64,000 nucleotides of DNA. It comes from Nevskiales bacterium. Lineage in GTDB: Bacteria > Pseudomonadota > Gammaproteobacteria > Steroidobacterales > GCA-2729495. The notes beneath the pieces were generated by a model that saw nothing but the letters and a program-made list of their open reading frames with translations, was not told where the DNA came from and did not search any database. Positions 57,070-64,000 of the stretch are shown piece after piece (within the stretch, counting starts at the first letter, position 1; every line of letters begins with the position of its first letter). The stretch covers positions 1 through 64,000 of the forward strand of contig WYBE01000049.1 in the NCBI GenBank assembly GCA_011526045.1. The letters run 5' to 3'. The translations under genes were made by a program, and so were the position numbers.

Positions 57070-57347
57070 GCGCCGGTCGCCGTCGAGAGAATGCGTTGAA
57101 TCGCCTCCGGCGTCAGGTGCCGGTGCGGGTCAATCGTGCTGATTGAGCCGGACGGGAACGCCGCCTCGATCTCGGCCACGGACTCAGCCAGCCGGCCGAA
57201 CCGGCGCTCGTAGATCTGGCGTGCGACGTGCTCCTGCAATCGACGGTAGGCGCGGAGCTGGCGGGAGAGGCGGTCTCGCTCGAGGTCGTCCAGGGTGCCC
57301 ACCGCCGAAGCATATCGCAGGTTGGGCCCAGGGCCCCGGCCGGGCAT
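57066..57347 (-). CDS. Small helical element protein
   Basis: About 93 residues; the supported part reads TLDDLERDRLSRQLRAYRRLQEHVARQIYERRFGRLAESVAEIEAAFP, a charged amphipathic helix, then an Ile/Arg-rich end. The start is uncertain: ATG 57347, GTG 57302 (78 aa) or GTG 57374. Its stop overlaps the next ATG. Unknown function. Confidence 0.5.
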   Translation of the reverse strand: MPGRGPGPNLRYASAVGTLDDLERDRLSRQLRAYRRLQEHVARQIYERRFGRLAESVAEIEAAFPSGSISTIDPHRHLTPEAIQRILSTATGA

Positions 57348-57431
57348 GGAGAAACCGGCCGGAGCCCTTCCCACCCGTCACGCGGCACGGCAACGGACGG
57401 AGGCCGCCGCGTGCGGATTCAGTGCGACGCA

Positions 57432-58529
57432 TCAGGCGCCGTCGTTGTAGAACATCCCGCGGAAGTCGAGCGCGCACACGCCGAAGTCGAAGCGCACGCC
57501 GAACACGGTTGCGTCGGTGTTCCGGCTCAGCGCCTTCATCGGCCCGACAATCGGCGCCGGCTCGCCTTCGCCGACGAAGCCGAGCGCCAGCGTGTCGAAC
57601 AACAGCGGATCGGCGAACAGATACCAACCAGTAGCGGAGAAGTCGTCGAGCCGTGCGCTCACCACCACCTCGAGCGGATCGGCACCGGGGCGCGCTTCGC
57701 TCGCTGCCAGCACGTTTGCCGTGCCCTCGAGTGCAGCCGGAACCAGCAACGTTTTAGCCGGCGTGTTCATGCGCCTCGTGCTGTTCTGGTCCTGTTGTTT
57801 CCTGAGCGCAGCGCGCGCGACGTTGAGCGTTGACACGCTTGGCGCTGCGCCGCTGGTGATGTAATTCGCGTGCCCGGATGCATCGAACAGCGCGGTAGAG
57901 TCCTGCGCCAGCGTCGGGCCAACGCCGCTGTTACTGGTGAGCAGGTCGATCAGCGCATCGTCAATCGTCCAGGCGGCCGCACGGCCAACGGCCTCGGCGA
58001 GGCGCAACGTTGCGGTAAGGTCGCCGGCCAGCATCGCCTCGCGGGTGAACGCGATGTTTTCGCCGAAGGTCGCAGCGGTGAGGGTTTCCGCACGCGCGGC
58101 GATCGCAGGCGTACGCGCTTCACCGGCCTGGGGCATTGAGCGCAACGACACCGGCGTGTCGAGGGTCGCGCCGGCCGGCGTCGGCAGGTGGTTTTTCAGC
58201 TGAACGGGGCGCGCGATCGCGCGCCAGATACTCGGCGCATTGGCGAAGCCTTCGCCGACGGCGCGCGTAACGGATTGCTGCACATAGCTGGCGATGTCCA
58301 CGGTGCCGATGCCGATTGAGCGGACAGCCTCCCGTATGACGGCAGCATCATCAGGCAAGGCGCGATGGGCGACGCCCTGATAGTCGAGAATCTGCCGGCA
58401 CCGGCGCGCCCAGGTATCGGAACGGAAGTCGGCGGCTGCGGGATGCGCGCTGCGGACGGCAACGCCGGCATTGAGCAGGTCGGCATCGATTGACGCGGAC
58501 AGCGCCTCGGCGAGTGGGGAATAGCTCAT
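57432..58529 (-). CDS. Phage major capsid-like protein (HK97-fold type)
   Basis: 365 residues. The pattern DSTALFDASGHANYITSGAAPSVSTLNVARAALRKQQDQ, KTLLVPAALEGTANVLAA, DDFSATGWYLFADPLLFDTLALGF and C-terminal RFDFGVCALDFRGMFYNDGA is that of the capsid half of phage ClpP-protease/capsid fusions and Mu-gpT-like head proteins. Here it is a stand-alone protein without a protease domain. Start ATG 58529 overlaps the preceding stop (ATGA). Building an icosahedral shell is inferred from the family. Confidence 0.75.
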   Translation of the reverse strand: MSYSPLAEALSASIDADLLNAGVAVRSAHPAAADFRSDTWARRCRQILDYQGVAHRALPDDAAVIREAVRSIGIGTVDIASYVQQSVTRAVGEGFANAPSIWRAIARPVQLKNHLPTPAGATLDTPVSLRSMPQAGEARTPAIAARAETLTAATFGENIAFTREAMLAGDLTATLRLAEAVGRAAAWTIDDALIDLLTSNSGVGPTLAQDSTALFDASGHANYITSGAAPSVSTLNVARAALRKQQDQNSTRRMNTPAKTLLVPAALEGTANVLAASEARPGADPLEVVVSARLDDFSATGWYLFADPLLFDTLALGFVGEGEPAPIVGPMKALSRNTDATVFGVRFDFGVCALDFRGMFYNDGA

Positions 58530-58987
58530 CGTGAAACCTTGCGGACGGGGCCGCGTTGTAACCACGCGCTGATTGCAGCATCCGGGGCGGGAGTGTCAAA
58601 ACCCCCCGGTTCTGACACATCGCCGGACCGGGAACCGCGGAGCACGCGAAGAATCTGCCGCCAGCCCGGCCGGTCGCGTACCTCACGCAACAGCGGCGCC
58701 GCGGCCGGCGGTGCATCGCCTGAGCGGAGCCAGGTTTCAACCGTGTGCGCCTTCTGTGTCACGCCACCGGGGGCGATTGCAGCAAGGTCGCGCAGCCGGT
58801 CATCACGCAGCGCCAGGCGGGCGGCGCGGGACGTGCCGAAAACGTCGGCTGCATCCTCGCCGGCGACGATCCGCGCGAGCGCGCCAGCGAGCCAGCCGCG
58901 AAGGTCGGGCGGCAACGGCCGGTCGGCCTCGAGCAGCGCCACGCACCGGCGCAGGGCAGCGAAGTTATCCGCGGGCGCCGTTCTCAC
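58526..58987 (-). CDS. Hypothetical element protein between Nu1-like and capsid genes
   Basis: 153 residues from GTG 58987, helical and Arg/Ala-rich (FAALRRCVALLEADRPLPPDLRGWLAGALARIVAGEDAADVFGTSRAARLALRDDRLRDLAAIAP). GAGG precedes the start; it overlaps both neighbours. Position before the capsid gene hints at a scaffold or packaging role, but this is speculation. Confidence 0.55.
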   Translation of the reverse strand: MRTAPADNFAALRRCVALLEADRPLPPDLRGWLAGALARIVAGEDAADVFGTSRAARLALRDDRLRDLAAIAPGGVTQKAHTVETWLRSGDAPPAAAPLLREVRDRPGWRQILRVLRGSRSGDVSEPGGFDTPAPDAAISAWLQRGPVRKVSR

Positions 58988-59492
58988 GTTTCGCCTCGCC
59001 GGCAAGCGCGTCGGCGTGCGCCGTGAGTGCTTCGGCCATCTGCACCCGAGCCGCACGGCAGGCATCGGCCAGGACGCGCCGGCACTGGTCGGGATCGCTG
59101 GCAGCCGCCAGGTCGGCGGTAACGGCGCCGACCAGCCGGTCGAGCTCGTGGTCGAGGATGGCCTGATAGGCGGCAACGTCCCGTTGCACGTCGTCGCGGG
59201 GGAGCAGACTGGCGGCGCGGCTTGCGTTGTCGAGCTCGTGACCGCGGCGTTGTTCGACGATCAGCTTTCGACGTTCTGCACCGAGCGGCCCACCGCTTGC
59301 CCGTGCGACCTCGGCATCGCGTTGGCGGCGCCATACCAGGCAATCGGACAGATTGAACCGGCCCGGCGCAGCCTGTGGCATCCCGCTGCGGTGCCAGTCG
59401 TGGATCACGCCACGGGTCACGCGAAACAGCTTCGCCAGCGCGATCGCCGAGCAGGTGTAGTTGCGAGCTTGTTCGGCATCAGCTTTTGCCAT
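58965..59492 (-). CDS. Nu1-like phage DNA-packaging protein
   Basis: 175 residues. An N-terminal MerR/Nu1-type HTH (SAIALAKLFRVTRGVIHDWHRSGMPQ) followed by FNLSDCLVWRRQRDAEV, then a long helical region, the architecture of lambda Nu1/terminase small subunits (DUF1441). It would recognise packaging DNA. The large terminase partner is not seen in the window. Overlaps the next gene by 23 bases; AGGTGA lies before the ATG. Confidence 0.68.
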   Translation of the reverse strand: MAKADAEQARNYTCSAIALAKLFRVTRGVIHDWHRSGMPQAAPGRFNLSDCLVWRRQRDAEVARASGGPLGAERRKLIVEQRRGHELDNASRAASLLPRDDVQRDVAAYQAILDHELDRLVGAVTADLAAASDPDQCRRVLADACRAARVQMAEALTAHADALAGEAKRENGARG

Positions 59493-59610
59493 GCTTCACC
59501 TGGAGTTGTTCACCTCAACCTTGCGCCAAAAAATCGTCACGACACGGGCACGTCCGCCGACCCGCCCGGAAGTCAAAACAAGGACCCGCGATAGTTTCGA
59601 TCCGACACCA

Positions 59611-60192
59611 TCAGCTTTGCACCCCGTAGCGTGCCAGCGCACGACGGATGCGCGCGTGATACTCGCGCTCGAATATGCGCTGTCCGGCTGCTCCGCTGAC
59701 GTTCTCGTCGAACTGCTTTGTCAGCCGTTGCCGCAATCCGATCTTCGGCACCATCAGCGGCGTGCGTGCTTCGCCCCGGCGCTTGAACACCAGGCGAGCG
59801 TAGCGGGTGCCCTGCGGCCTGAATGCGCCCTTGTAGAATCGGCCGCCTTTCGCCTTCACCCCGCCACCGGGTCGTCGCAGTTGTTGTCCTGCGATCTGCG
59901 AGACTGGCAGGCCGCGCATGTACACCTCGAGCTCGGCGGCCAGATGATTGACGGAGGCGCGGCGAATCTTGGTTCGCCGATCCTTCACCCGGCCGGAGAG
60001 ATCGAATCTGTTTCTGACGTAACGCTCGGGGAGATTGATCTCCTGCGCGACAGTTGAGATTGCAGACTTCTCTGCCAGCGTCGCGGTGCGGTTGATCGCG
60101 TCACGGGTGAGTGACGGCAGCCGCTTGGCGATCCGTGAGAACTCGCGTGCGGCCTGATTCATCTGCGCCTTGACGTTGAGTTTCATAACCAT
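59611..60192 (-). CDS. Minor tail protein Z (GPZ)-like protein
   Basis: 193 residues, very basic. MNQAAREFSRIAKRLPSLTRDAINRTATLAEKSAISTVAQEINLPERYVRNRF matches the lambda GPZ-like minor tail family, which finishes tails. It is odd to find it directly behind a primase block and before the packaging gene, with no tail-tube or tape-measure genes visible. Start ATG 60192 or 60186. Confidence 0.68.
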   Translation of the reverse strand: MVMKLNVKAQMNQAAREFSRIAKRLPSLTRDAINRTATLAEKSAISTVAQEINLPERYVRNRFDLSGRVKDRRTKIRRASVNHLAAELEVYMRGLPVSQIAGQQLRRPGGGVKAKGGRFYKGAFRPQGTRYARLVFKRRGEARTPLMVPKIGLRQRLTKQFDENVSGAAGQRIFEREYHARIRRALARYGVQS

Positions 60193-60193
60193 G

Positions 60194-60436
60194 TTATGCA
60201 GCTCCCGGTGGTGTGTGGATGACGGTCAGCCCCGGCCCTGCCAGTGAATCACGGGCATGGGCCACGGCATCGAGGACGGAATGCAGGAGCAGTCTCCGGC
60301 CCCACCGGATCGTTACTTCGACCTCGGCGTCCTCCGCTTCACACTCGGCCAGGGTGATGAACAACAGCGCGGCGAGTGCCAGGTTCAAGGTTTCGGCCGG
60401 GGTGTCGGCGATCAGTTGGTTTACAGGTTTACTCAT
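60194..60436 (-). CDS. Small element protein, 80 aa
   Basis: N-terminal MSKPVNQLIADTPAETLNLALAALLFITLAECEAEDAEVEVTIRWGR, a hydrophobic helix and an acidic/basic tail. Overlaps the 35-residue gene upstream by 8 bases and ends one base before the GPZ-like gene. Unknown function. Confidence 0.55.
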   Translation of the reverse strand: MSKPVNQLIADTPAETLNLALAALLFITLAECEAEDAEVEVTIRWGRRLLLHSVLDAVAHARDSLAGPGLTVIHTPPGAA

Positions 60437-60536
60437 GGTCCCTCCGGGTTAAGGTGAACAGCGCGAGCACGGCCACCATGACGATGATCGTCACGACGTT
60501 GTAGATGATGCTGGCGACGGTGAGTAGGTCGATCAT
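60429..60536 (-). CDS. 35-residue single-span membrane peptide
   Basis: A very short gene: MIDLLTVASIIYNVVTIIVM then VAVLALFTLTRRDHE. One uninterrupted transmembrane helix with a positive C-terminus. A strong AAAGGAG at 60542-60548 precedes the ATG, and the stop overlaps the next gene, so it is probably translated. Holin-like, toxin-like or regulator of a membrane protein are possible. Confidence 0.6.
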   Translation of the reverse strand: MIDLLTVASIIYNVVTIIVMVAVLALFTLTRRDHE

Positions 60537-60629
60537 GGCGGACTCCTTTCAGGCAGCCGGCGGCAGGTCCGGCGGGGGTGGGTCAACGGGCACCGGGCGT
60601 CGAGGCGGTAGGTCATGGGGCCACGTCCT

Positions 60630-60643
60630 CGCGCGCGCGCGCG
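60630..60643. repeat. (CG)7 tract
   Basis: Seven CG dinucleotides in a row, able to form Z-DNA under negative supercoiling; located upstream of the 35-residue gene. Confidence 0.7.
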
Positions 60644-60658
60644 TTCCTTATCTAAGAA

Positions 60659-60799
60659 TGTCCCTATGTCCCTAATAGAGAGAGAGAAGGGGATACAGGG
60701 GGGTAATAGGGACATCGGGGGGTGCAATAGGGACACCACCGGGGACGGCATAACCCTATGACCGGCGGGCGTTGCGGCCCATTGGGGACATTGGGGACA
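60659..60799. repeat. Cluster of GGGACA / TGTCCC motifs
   Basis: Exact copies: TGTCCC at 60659 and 60667, GGGACA at 60709, 60730, 60785 and 60794, plus near copies at 60742 and 60803. The first two face the others as inverted ATGTCCCT...AGGGACAT; the last pair is GGGGACATTGGGGACAT. The same GGGGACA core recurs beside the tRNA (56077-56098). Confidence 0.65.
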
Positions 60800-60810
60800 T
60801 AGAGACATAG

Positions 60811-62631
60811 CTACTCCGCGGTCTCGCCGATCCGAGTGAGTCGCAGCCCCCGGCTGGCGCGGGTCTCGATCTGGTAGCCCTTCCACGTCGTCCGAGCGGC
60901 CCGCATCATGCGGGTGATGGCGCGTTTCACTGCACCGGGGGACTTGCCCACGGCGTCGGCCAAAGCGCGACTGGCGATCCATTGCCCCGGCGTGTCCCCA
61001 TTGATGTCCAGCGCGGCCTCGAGGATGTCCTGCTCGGCCTGCGTCGCCGCGACTGCGGTCCAGTAACCGAGGCTGCGGAAGCTCGCGTCCTCCTGCTGTT
61101 CCACCGCGAGCATGATGTCGTCCCTGATATCGCGCCCGCGGATACCGAGCACGCGACGTTTATCCTCGTCGTCGCCCACCTGCCGGTCCGGTGGGTCGGC
61201 GAGCACGATGCTGCCGGATGCACCGGCCAGGGCGACGTTCGTCCGGTTGACCAGCTCGTGCAGGTCGAGGTAACCGCCGTTCCTGCGCTTGCTGGTGTGG
61301 TTCACCAGTCCGACGAAAGCACGGTGCTTGAGCGCGATCCGGTCGAAGTCGCGGGTCTCGCCGTAGTCGCGCGCCTTGATGTCCTTCGCCCTGCCTGCCT
61401 CGCCGTCCCAGATCGCGCGACACGTCGCCTCGGTGTCGAGGATCAGCATTTTCGTGCTGGGGTGGGCGCTCAGGTAGCCGTCGAAAAAATCGCCGAGCGA
61501 CACGTGGCCATACTGTGCGGCGAGGGCGCGAAACTGCTCACCGAGCATGATCCGCAGGCCCGCCGGCGGATCGCCGCCGCCGATGATCGCGAACCGATCC
61601 TTGATTCGGGCGGCGTCGTCCTCGGCCGCGACATAGAGGACGTCCGTCCTCCCGAGACTGGCGTAGCCGAGAAACGATTGGCCGCGCGCAGCGGCGAGCG
61701 CGAGTTGCAGCAGCAGCCAGGACTTGCCGATTTTCGGCCGCCCGACGATCAGAAACGCGCCCGCCGGGATGATCGAGTCGAAGAACCACGTCCGCGGCGG
61801 GACATGCGTCGCCTGCACATCGGCGAGTGTGGGGACGACGATGGCATCGAATCGGATGGGGTCGGGCGCGGCCTCGCTGCCGTCCCATCGTGCCGCCTGC
61901 GCCAGGATGCCGGCCACCTCGGCATCCGGCAACGGTGGCCTGCACATGCCGGTGTTGATCGCGTTGATCATCGTCGCCAGGGTGCCGCCCGCATAACCGG
62001 CCCGGCGCAGACGCCCGGCCTCGCGGGTCAGGTAGTTATTACGCTGGCCCTCGGGGATCGCACCGGTGGCTGCATGATCCGCACCGTTGCCCGCGCCCGG
62101 TGCATGGCGCGCGACAATCGCGGTCAGATCAGGCAGTCCCTCCTCGGCATCACCCACCTGCCATGTCTCGCCCGTCCACGCGCAGAACCGCCTGCTGGTG
62201 TATATCTCGATGCCTGCGGTTTTGCGCGTCACCGATGCGGTACACAGGCCGAAGATGTGCAGCCCGCGGCCCGACTGCGAAACGCAGATCAGCGCGCCGG
62301 CCTCGCGCGCCGCGTCGAAGATCGCGCGCTGTTCTGCGGTCCCGATGAAATCGCGCGATTCACTCAGGCAGTTGTCGAGATCGATAAAAACCAGCGGCGG
62401 CGACACGTCCAGTCCGACGCTGAAACCCTTGCCGTTCATCGCCAGCGCCGCATCCTGCGCCTGCTCGAAAGTCACCAGGCGCGAGCGGTCGGCGGCCTCG
62501 CCGATCCGTCCGCGGCGCAGAGTACCGTCCGCATAGTGCGGTACCTTTTTCGGCTTTTCGCCCGCCGCGCCGCCCTCCAGGCGCCAGAGGAGCCAGCGGG
62601 GGTCATTCACAATGTCGGCCAGCGTCGTCAT
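60811..62631 (-). CDS. Primase-polymerase/AAA helicase replication protein
   Basis: 606 residues. N-terminal archaeo-eukaryotic primase-like domain: VFIDLDN with acidic pair Asp84/Asp86 and SQSGRGLHIFG (118-128). A PriCT-like helix region (about 195-245) joins it to a RecA-like ATPase with Walker A GRPKIGKS (297-304), Walker B MLILDTEA (Asp399) and RNGGYLDLHELVNRTNVALAGASGS. C-terminal winged helix (GKSPGAVKRAITRMM). Such proteins start replication of phages, satellites and plasmids. ATGA overlap with the gene before. Confidence 0.85.
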   Translation of the reverse strand: MTTLADIVNDPRWLLWRLEGGAAGEKPKKVPHYADGTLRRGRIGEAADRSRLVTFEQAQDAALAMNGKGFSVGLDVSPPLVFIDLDNCLSESRDFIGTAEQRAIFDAAREAGALICVSQSGRGLHIFGLCTASVTRKTAGIEIYTSRRFCAWTGETWQVGDAEEGLPDLTAIVARHAPGAGNGADHAATGAIPEGQRNNYLTREAGRLRRAGYAGGTLATMINAINTGMCRPPLPDAEVAGILAQAARWDGSEAAPDPIRFDAIVVPTLADVQATHVPPRTWFFDSIIPAGAFLIVGRPKIGKSWLLLQLALAAARGQSFLGYASLGRTDVLYVAAEDDAARIKDRFAIIGGGDPPAGLRIMLGEQFRALAAQYGHVSLGDFFDGYLSAHPSTKMLILDTEATCRAIWDGEAGRAKDIKARDYGETRDFDRIALKHRAFVGLVNHTSKRRNGGYLDLHELVNRTNVALAGASGSIVLADPPDRQVGDDEDKRRVLGIRGRDIRDDIMLAVEQQEDASFRSLGYWTAVAATQAEQDILEAALDINGDTPGQWIASRALADAVGKSPGAVKRAITRMMRAARTTWKGYQIETRASRGLRLTRIGETAE

Positions 62632-62828
62632 GCTGTGCCCTCCGCGTCGAGCAGTCGCAGCTCAACCTGCGCGGCAATGTCCCGATGATCGCGATAACAG
62701 CGCGCGGCACGCGCCGAACACTCAGCGCAGAGCAGGTGCGGATACTCGCGGCCGTCGTGCGTGACGTACAGGCACGGCGTGGCGTCAGCGCCAGCACGGC
62801 CGCCACAGGCAGCGCAACAGGCACTCAT
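62628..62828 (-). CDS. Cys-rich mini-protein, probable zinc finger
   Basis: 66 residues with two Cys groups: CCAACGG near the N-terminus and LLCAECSARAARC around 33-44. Could coordinate one or two zinc ions. Both ends overlap neighbours by 4 bases. Function unknown, possibly a DNA-binding helper of the primase. Confidence 0.6.
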   Translation of the reverse strand: MSACCAACGGRAGADATPCLYVTHDGREYPHLLCAECSARAARCYRDHRDIAAQVELRLLDAEGTA

Positions 62829-63061
62829 GCCGTGCCTCGCGCGAGCCAGGTTTGCACTTGGTCAAGCGGCAATCGCAGCGCCTGCGATATATCGGCCGCG
62901 GTCAGGCCGCTGTGAAACATGCGCATGACCTCATCGTGCAGGCCAGCGTCGTCGGGCCGGTTCGCCTGTGCGCGACGAATGTATTCGTCGTCGGTGACGT
63001 GCCCGGCCAGCGCGGCGAGTGCTGGGTTGTCGAGCTTGCCGGCGATGCGGCGGCGGGTCAT
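62825..63061 (-). CDS. Small helix-turn-helix protein
   Basis: 78 residues. The C-terminal part MFHSGLTAADISQALRLPLDQVQTWLARG looks like a homeodomain-type HTH. Overlaps on both sides by 4 bases. Candidate regulator of the element or binder of the GGGACA motifs. Confidence 0.6.
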   Translation of the reverse strand: MTRRRIAGKLDNPALAALAGHVTDDEYIRRAQANRPDDAGLHDEVMRMFHSGLTAADISQALRLPLDQVQTWLARGTA

Positions 63062-63954
63062 AGCGTCGCCCTCGCGCCGTCGAGCCGGCTCTGCCAATCT
63101 TTCAGAAAATCGGCCATTGAGTCGGTTTCAACACCTTCGATTTCTCTTGCGCGGCGCCAGGCCGCCTGATCGATAAAGTTTTGGATCGCGACTTCAACCT
63201 TTTCGCGAAGGCGCGGCGGTGGCATGGCGTCCACCTCCCAGCAGCGCGTGCCGTACCGCCCGACAAACCAGCGGTAGCGCGCATCGCCCGACTTGCTGGA
63301 TGCAGCGAAACCCGGCAGGGCGGCAACGTCATCCCGTCGCAGCGCGACGCGCATAACGGTGAGGCGGCCTCCGTAGCGCGCCAGTCGTTCGGGCAGGTCG
63401 ATCTCTGACATGTACAGACCGGAGGGGTCGAAGTCTCCGACGTAGAGCACCGTCAGCGGGCGGGGGTCCGATACTGAGTCGTCGGCCGCGCCGCGCACGA
63501 CGGTTGCGCTGGCGAAACCGTGCATGACGCGGAACGAAAGTCCGTACTCGTTGAGGATCGGTGCGAGGGTGCCGCGCACCGTGCCCTTCTCACTCCACAC
63601 CTCCAGGCGCAGCGGCTGATCCTGCCAATAGTCGCGCCGGTACTGGCGCACAGCCGCGGTGATGATGGCGTTCGGATTGCTCCAGGTGCCGGCGAGCTCA
63701 GGCTCGCGCGTCTCATCGACAAGCCACTCCCACGGGATGAGTCCTTCCTCGCGAGCAGCAACGAGAGCCCGGCTCACCTTATCGGTGGACAGCTTGCCCA
63801 TGTCGGCGATCAGGCCGAGCGTAAAGAGGCGGTAGCACACGGCCCGGACCGTTGCAGGCTGTATCTCAGCGAGTATTTCGCGGCTTGCCTCAATAAGCCT
63901 GATCGTGGCTTGAGCCCTGCCTCGCCCGCGTCGCCTGACCGGCATGGCGTTCAT
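63058..63954 (-). CDS. Stand-alone Spo11/TopoVI-A-like protein
   Basis: 298 residues with the layout of topoisomerase VI A/Spo11: an N-terminal winged helix with a candidate catalytic Tyr41 in TVRAVCYRLF and VSRALVAAREEGLIPWEW, then a TOPRIM domain with Glu122 in WSEKG, GFAS and Asp174/Asp176 in YVGDFDPSG. No B (GHKL ATPase) partner is seen. Stand-alone A-like proteins are known from mobile elements. It could nick or break DNA during replication or recombination. The ATG at 63954 overlaps the preceding stop. Confidence 0.7.
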   Translation of the reverse strand: MNAMPVRRRGRGRAQATIRLIEASREILAEIQPATVRAVCYRLFTLGLIADMGKLSTDKVSRALVAAREEGLIPWEWLVDETREPELAGTWSNPNAIITAAVRQYRRDYWQDQPLRLEVWSEKGTVRGTLAPILNEYGLSFRVMHGFASATVVRGAADDSVSDPRPLTVLYVGDFDPSGLYMSEIDLPERLARYGGRLTVMRVALRRDDVAALPGFAASSKSGDARYRWFVGRYGTRCWEVDAMPPPRLREKVEVAIQNFIDQAAWRRAREIEGVETDSMADFLKDWQSRLDGARATL

Positions 63955-64000
63955 CCCCGCACGCCCTCCAGCAGCACGGCCATCTGGCGCTGATGCCATG
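63951..64000 (-). CDS. 3' end of a further element gene (partial)
   Basis: Only the last residues are inside: ...QRQMAVLLEGVRG followed by TGA, whose bases overlap the ATG of the Spo11-like gene. The frame runs off the right edge. No function can be given. Confidence 0.5.
   Translation of the reverse strand, partial: WHQRQMAVLLEGVRG

Larger units (their letters stand above)
60537..60810. promoter_or_regulatory. Element control region with GGGACA motifs and CG repeat
   Basis: 274 bases without a supported gene between the replication block and the structural block. It contains a (CG)7 tract, an AG-repeat and six exact GGGACA/TGTCCC motifs, described separately. Likely carries a promoter and operators for the downstream genes. 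Confidence 0.55.
56031..64000 (-). mobile_element. Prophage- or satellite-like element at tRNA-Pro (right end outside window)
   Basis: From the tRNA to the window edge every gene is on the minus strand, many overlap by 4 bases, and the content switches abruptly from housekeeping to phage type: Spo11-like protein, primase-helicase, Nu1-like, capsid-like and GPZ-like proteins plus many tiny ORFs. No integrase, portal, large terminase or protease is seen in this part; they may lie beyond 64000. The left border is inferred from the tRNA. Confidence 0.8.

Noticed and set aside
60533-60982. 149-residue minus-strand frame in the element control region
   Set aside because: It is created by the GGGACA repeats and overlaps the primase 3' end; composition is repetitive and no start signal fits.
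1-64000. CRISPR arrays, rRNA genes and insertion sequences
   Set aside because: No regularly spaced direct repeats, rRNA sequence or transposase was seen.

Overview
The window looks like a chromosomal segment of a high-GC, Gram-negative gammaproteobacterium. The evidence is the gene order pheST-ihfA-merR-tRNA-Pro, the block gyrA-serC-serA-pheA-hisC-aroA-cmk-rpsA-ihfB-lapAB next to mtaD-ubiG-mupP-rmuC-yciK, a TonB-dependent receptor, Tat-exported and outer-membrane proteins, and LapB. The order resembles Pseudomonas, but serA has been inserted and tyrA is missing. A free-living lineage near Steroidobacterales/Nevskiales is a guess from gene content, not proven.

Layout. 1-694 has no recognisable gene but holds two strong inverted repeats. 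695-6713 carries a Cys-rich nitronate monooxygenase-like flavoprotein, two small outer-membrane barrels in one operon, and a 972-residue TonB-dependent receptor. 6923-19073 is an accessory metabolic island: an HMG-CoA-synthase-like condensing enzyme, a short-chain polyprenyl synthase, then a tightly packed operon of bicupin, divergent amidohydrolase, acyl-CoA ligase, monothiol DsbA/HCCA-isomerase-like protein, Tat-exported molybdopterin oxidoreductase of the type II DMSO reductase class and LLM flavoprotein. Two paralogous multi-pass membrane proteins sharing the signature HxLxFVFWxGxDxG belong to the same island. The substrate is unknown; activation of a hydrocarbon or isoprenoid through a CoA thioester is an inference.

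19260-30096 is housekeeping: yciB-yciI-bolA, a YciO-type protein, a site-2 protease, scpA-scpB-rluB, a DNA glycosylase, and the mtaD-ubiG-mupP-rmuC-yciK operon whose genes overlap by 4 bp. 30329-44709 holds gyrA (Val at codon 83), serine and aromatic amino acid biosynthesis, cmk, rpsA, ihfB, lapAB, an HhH protein and galU. 44751-56030 holds tRNA-Asn, aspC, uvrB, tRNA-Val, thrS, infC (start codon ATC), rpmI, rplT, pheST, ihfA, a MerR regulator and tRNA-Pro(GGG).

56031-64000 (window edge) is a mobile element apparently integrated at the 3' end of tRNA-Pro. All its genes are on the minus strand and most overlap by 4 bp. They encode a stand-alone Spo11/TopoVI-A-like protein, a small HTH protein, a Cys-rich mini-protein, a primase-polymerase/helicase, and then, beyond a control region with repeated GGGACA motifs, small proteins (one a 35-residue membrane peptide), a GPZ-like tail protein, a Nu1-like packaging protein, a HK97-type capsid-like protein and four tiny ORFs. 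No integrase, portal, large terminase or prohead protease is visible. It could be the left end of a prophage or a capsid-carrying phage satellite, and is the best candidate for something undescribed.
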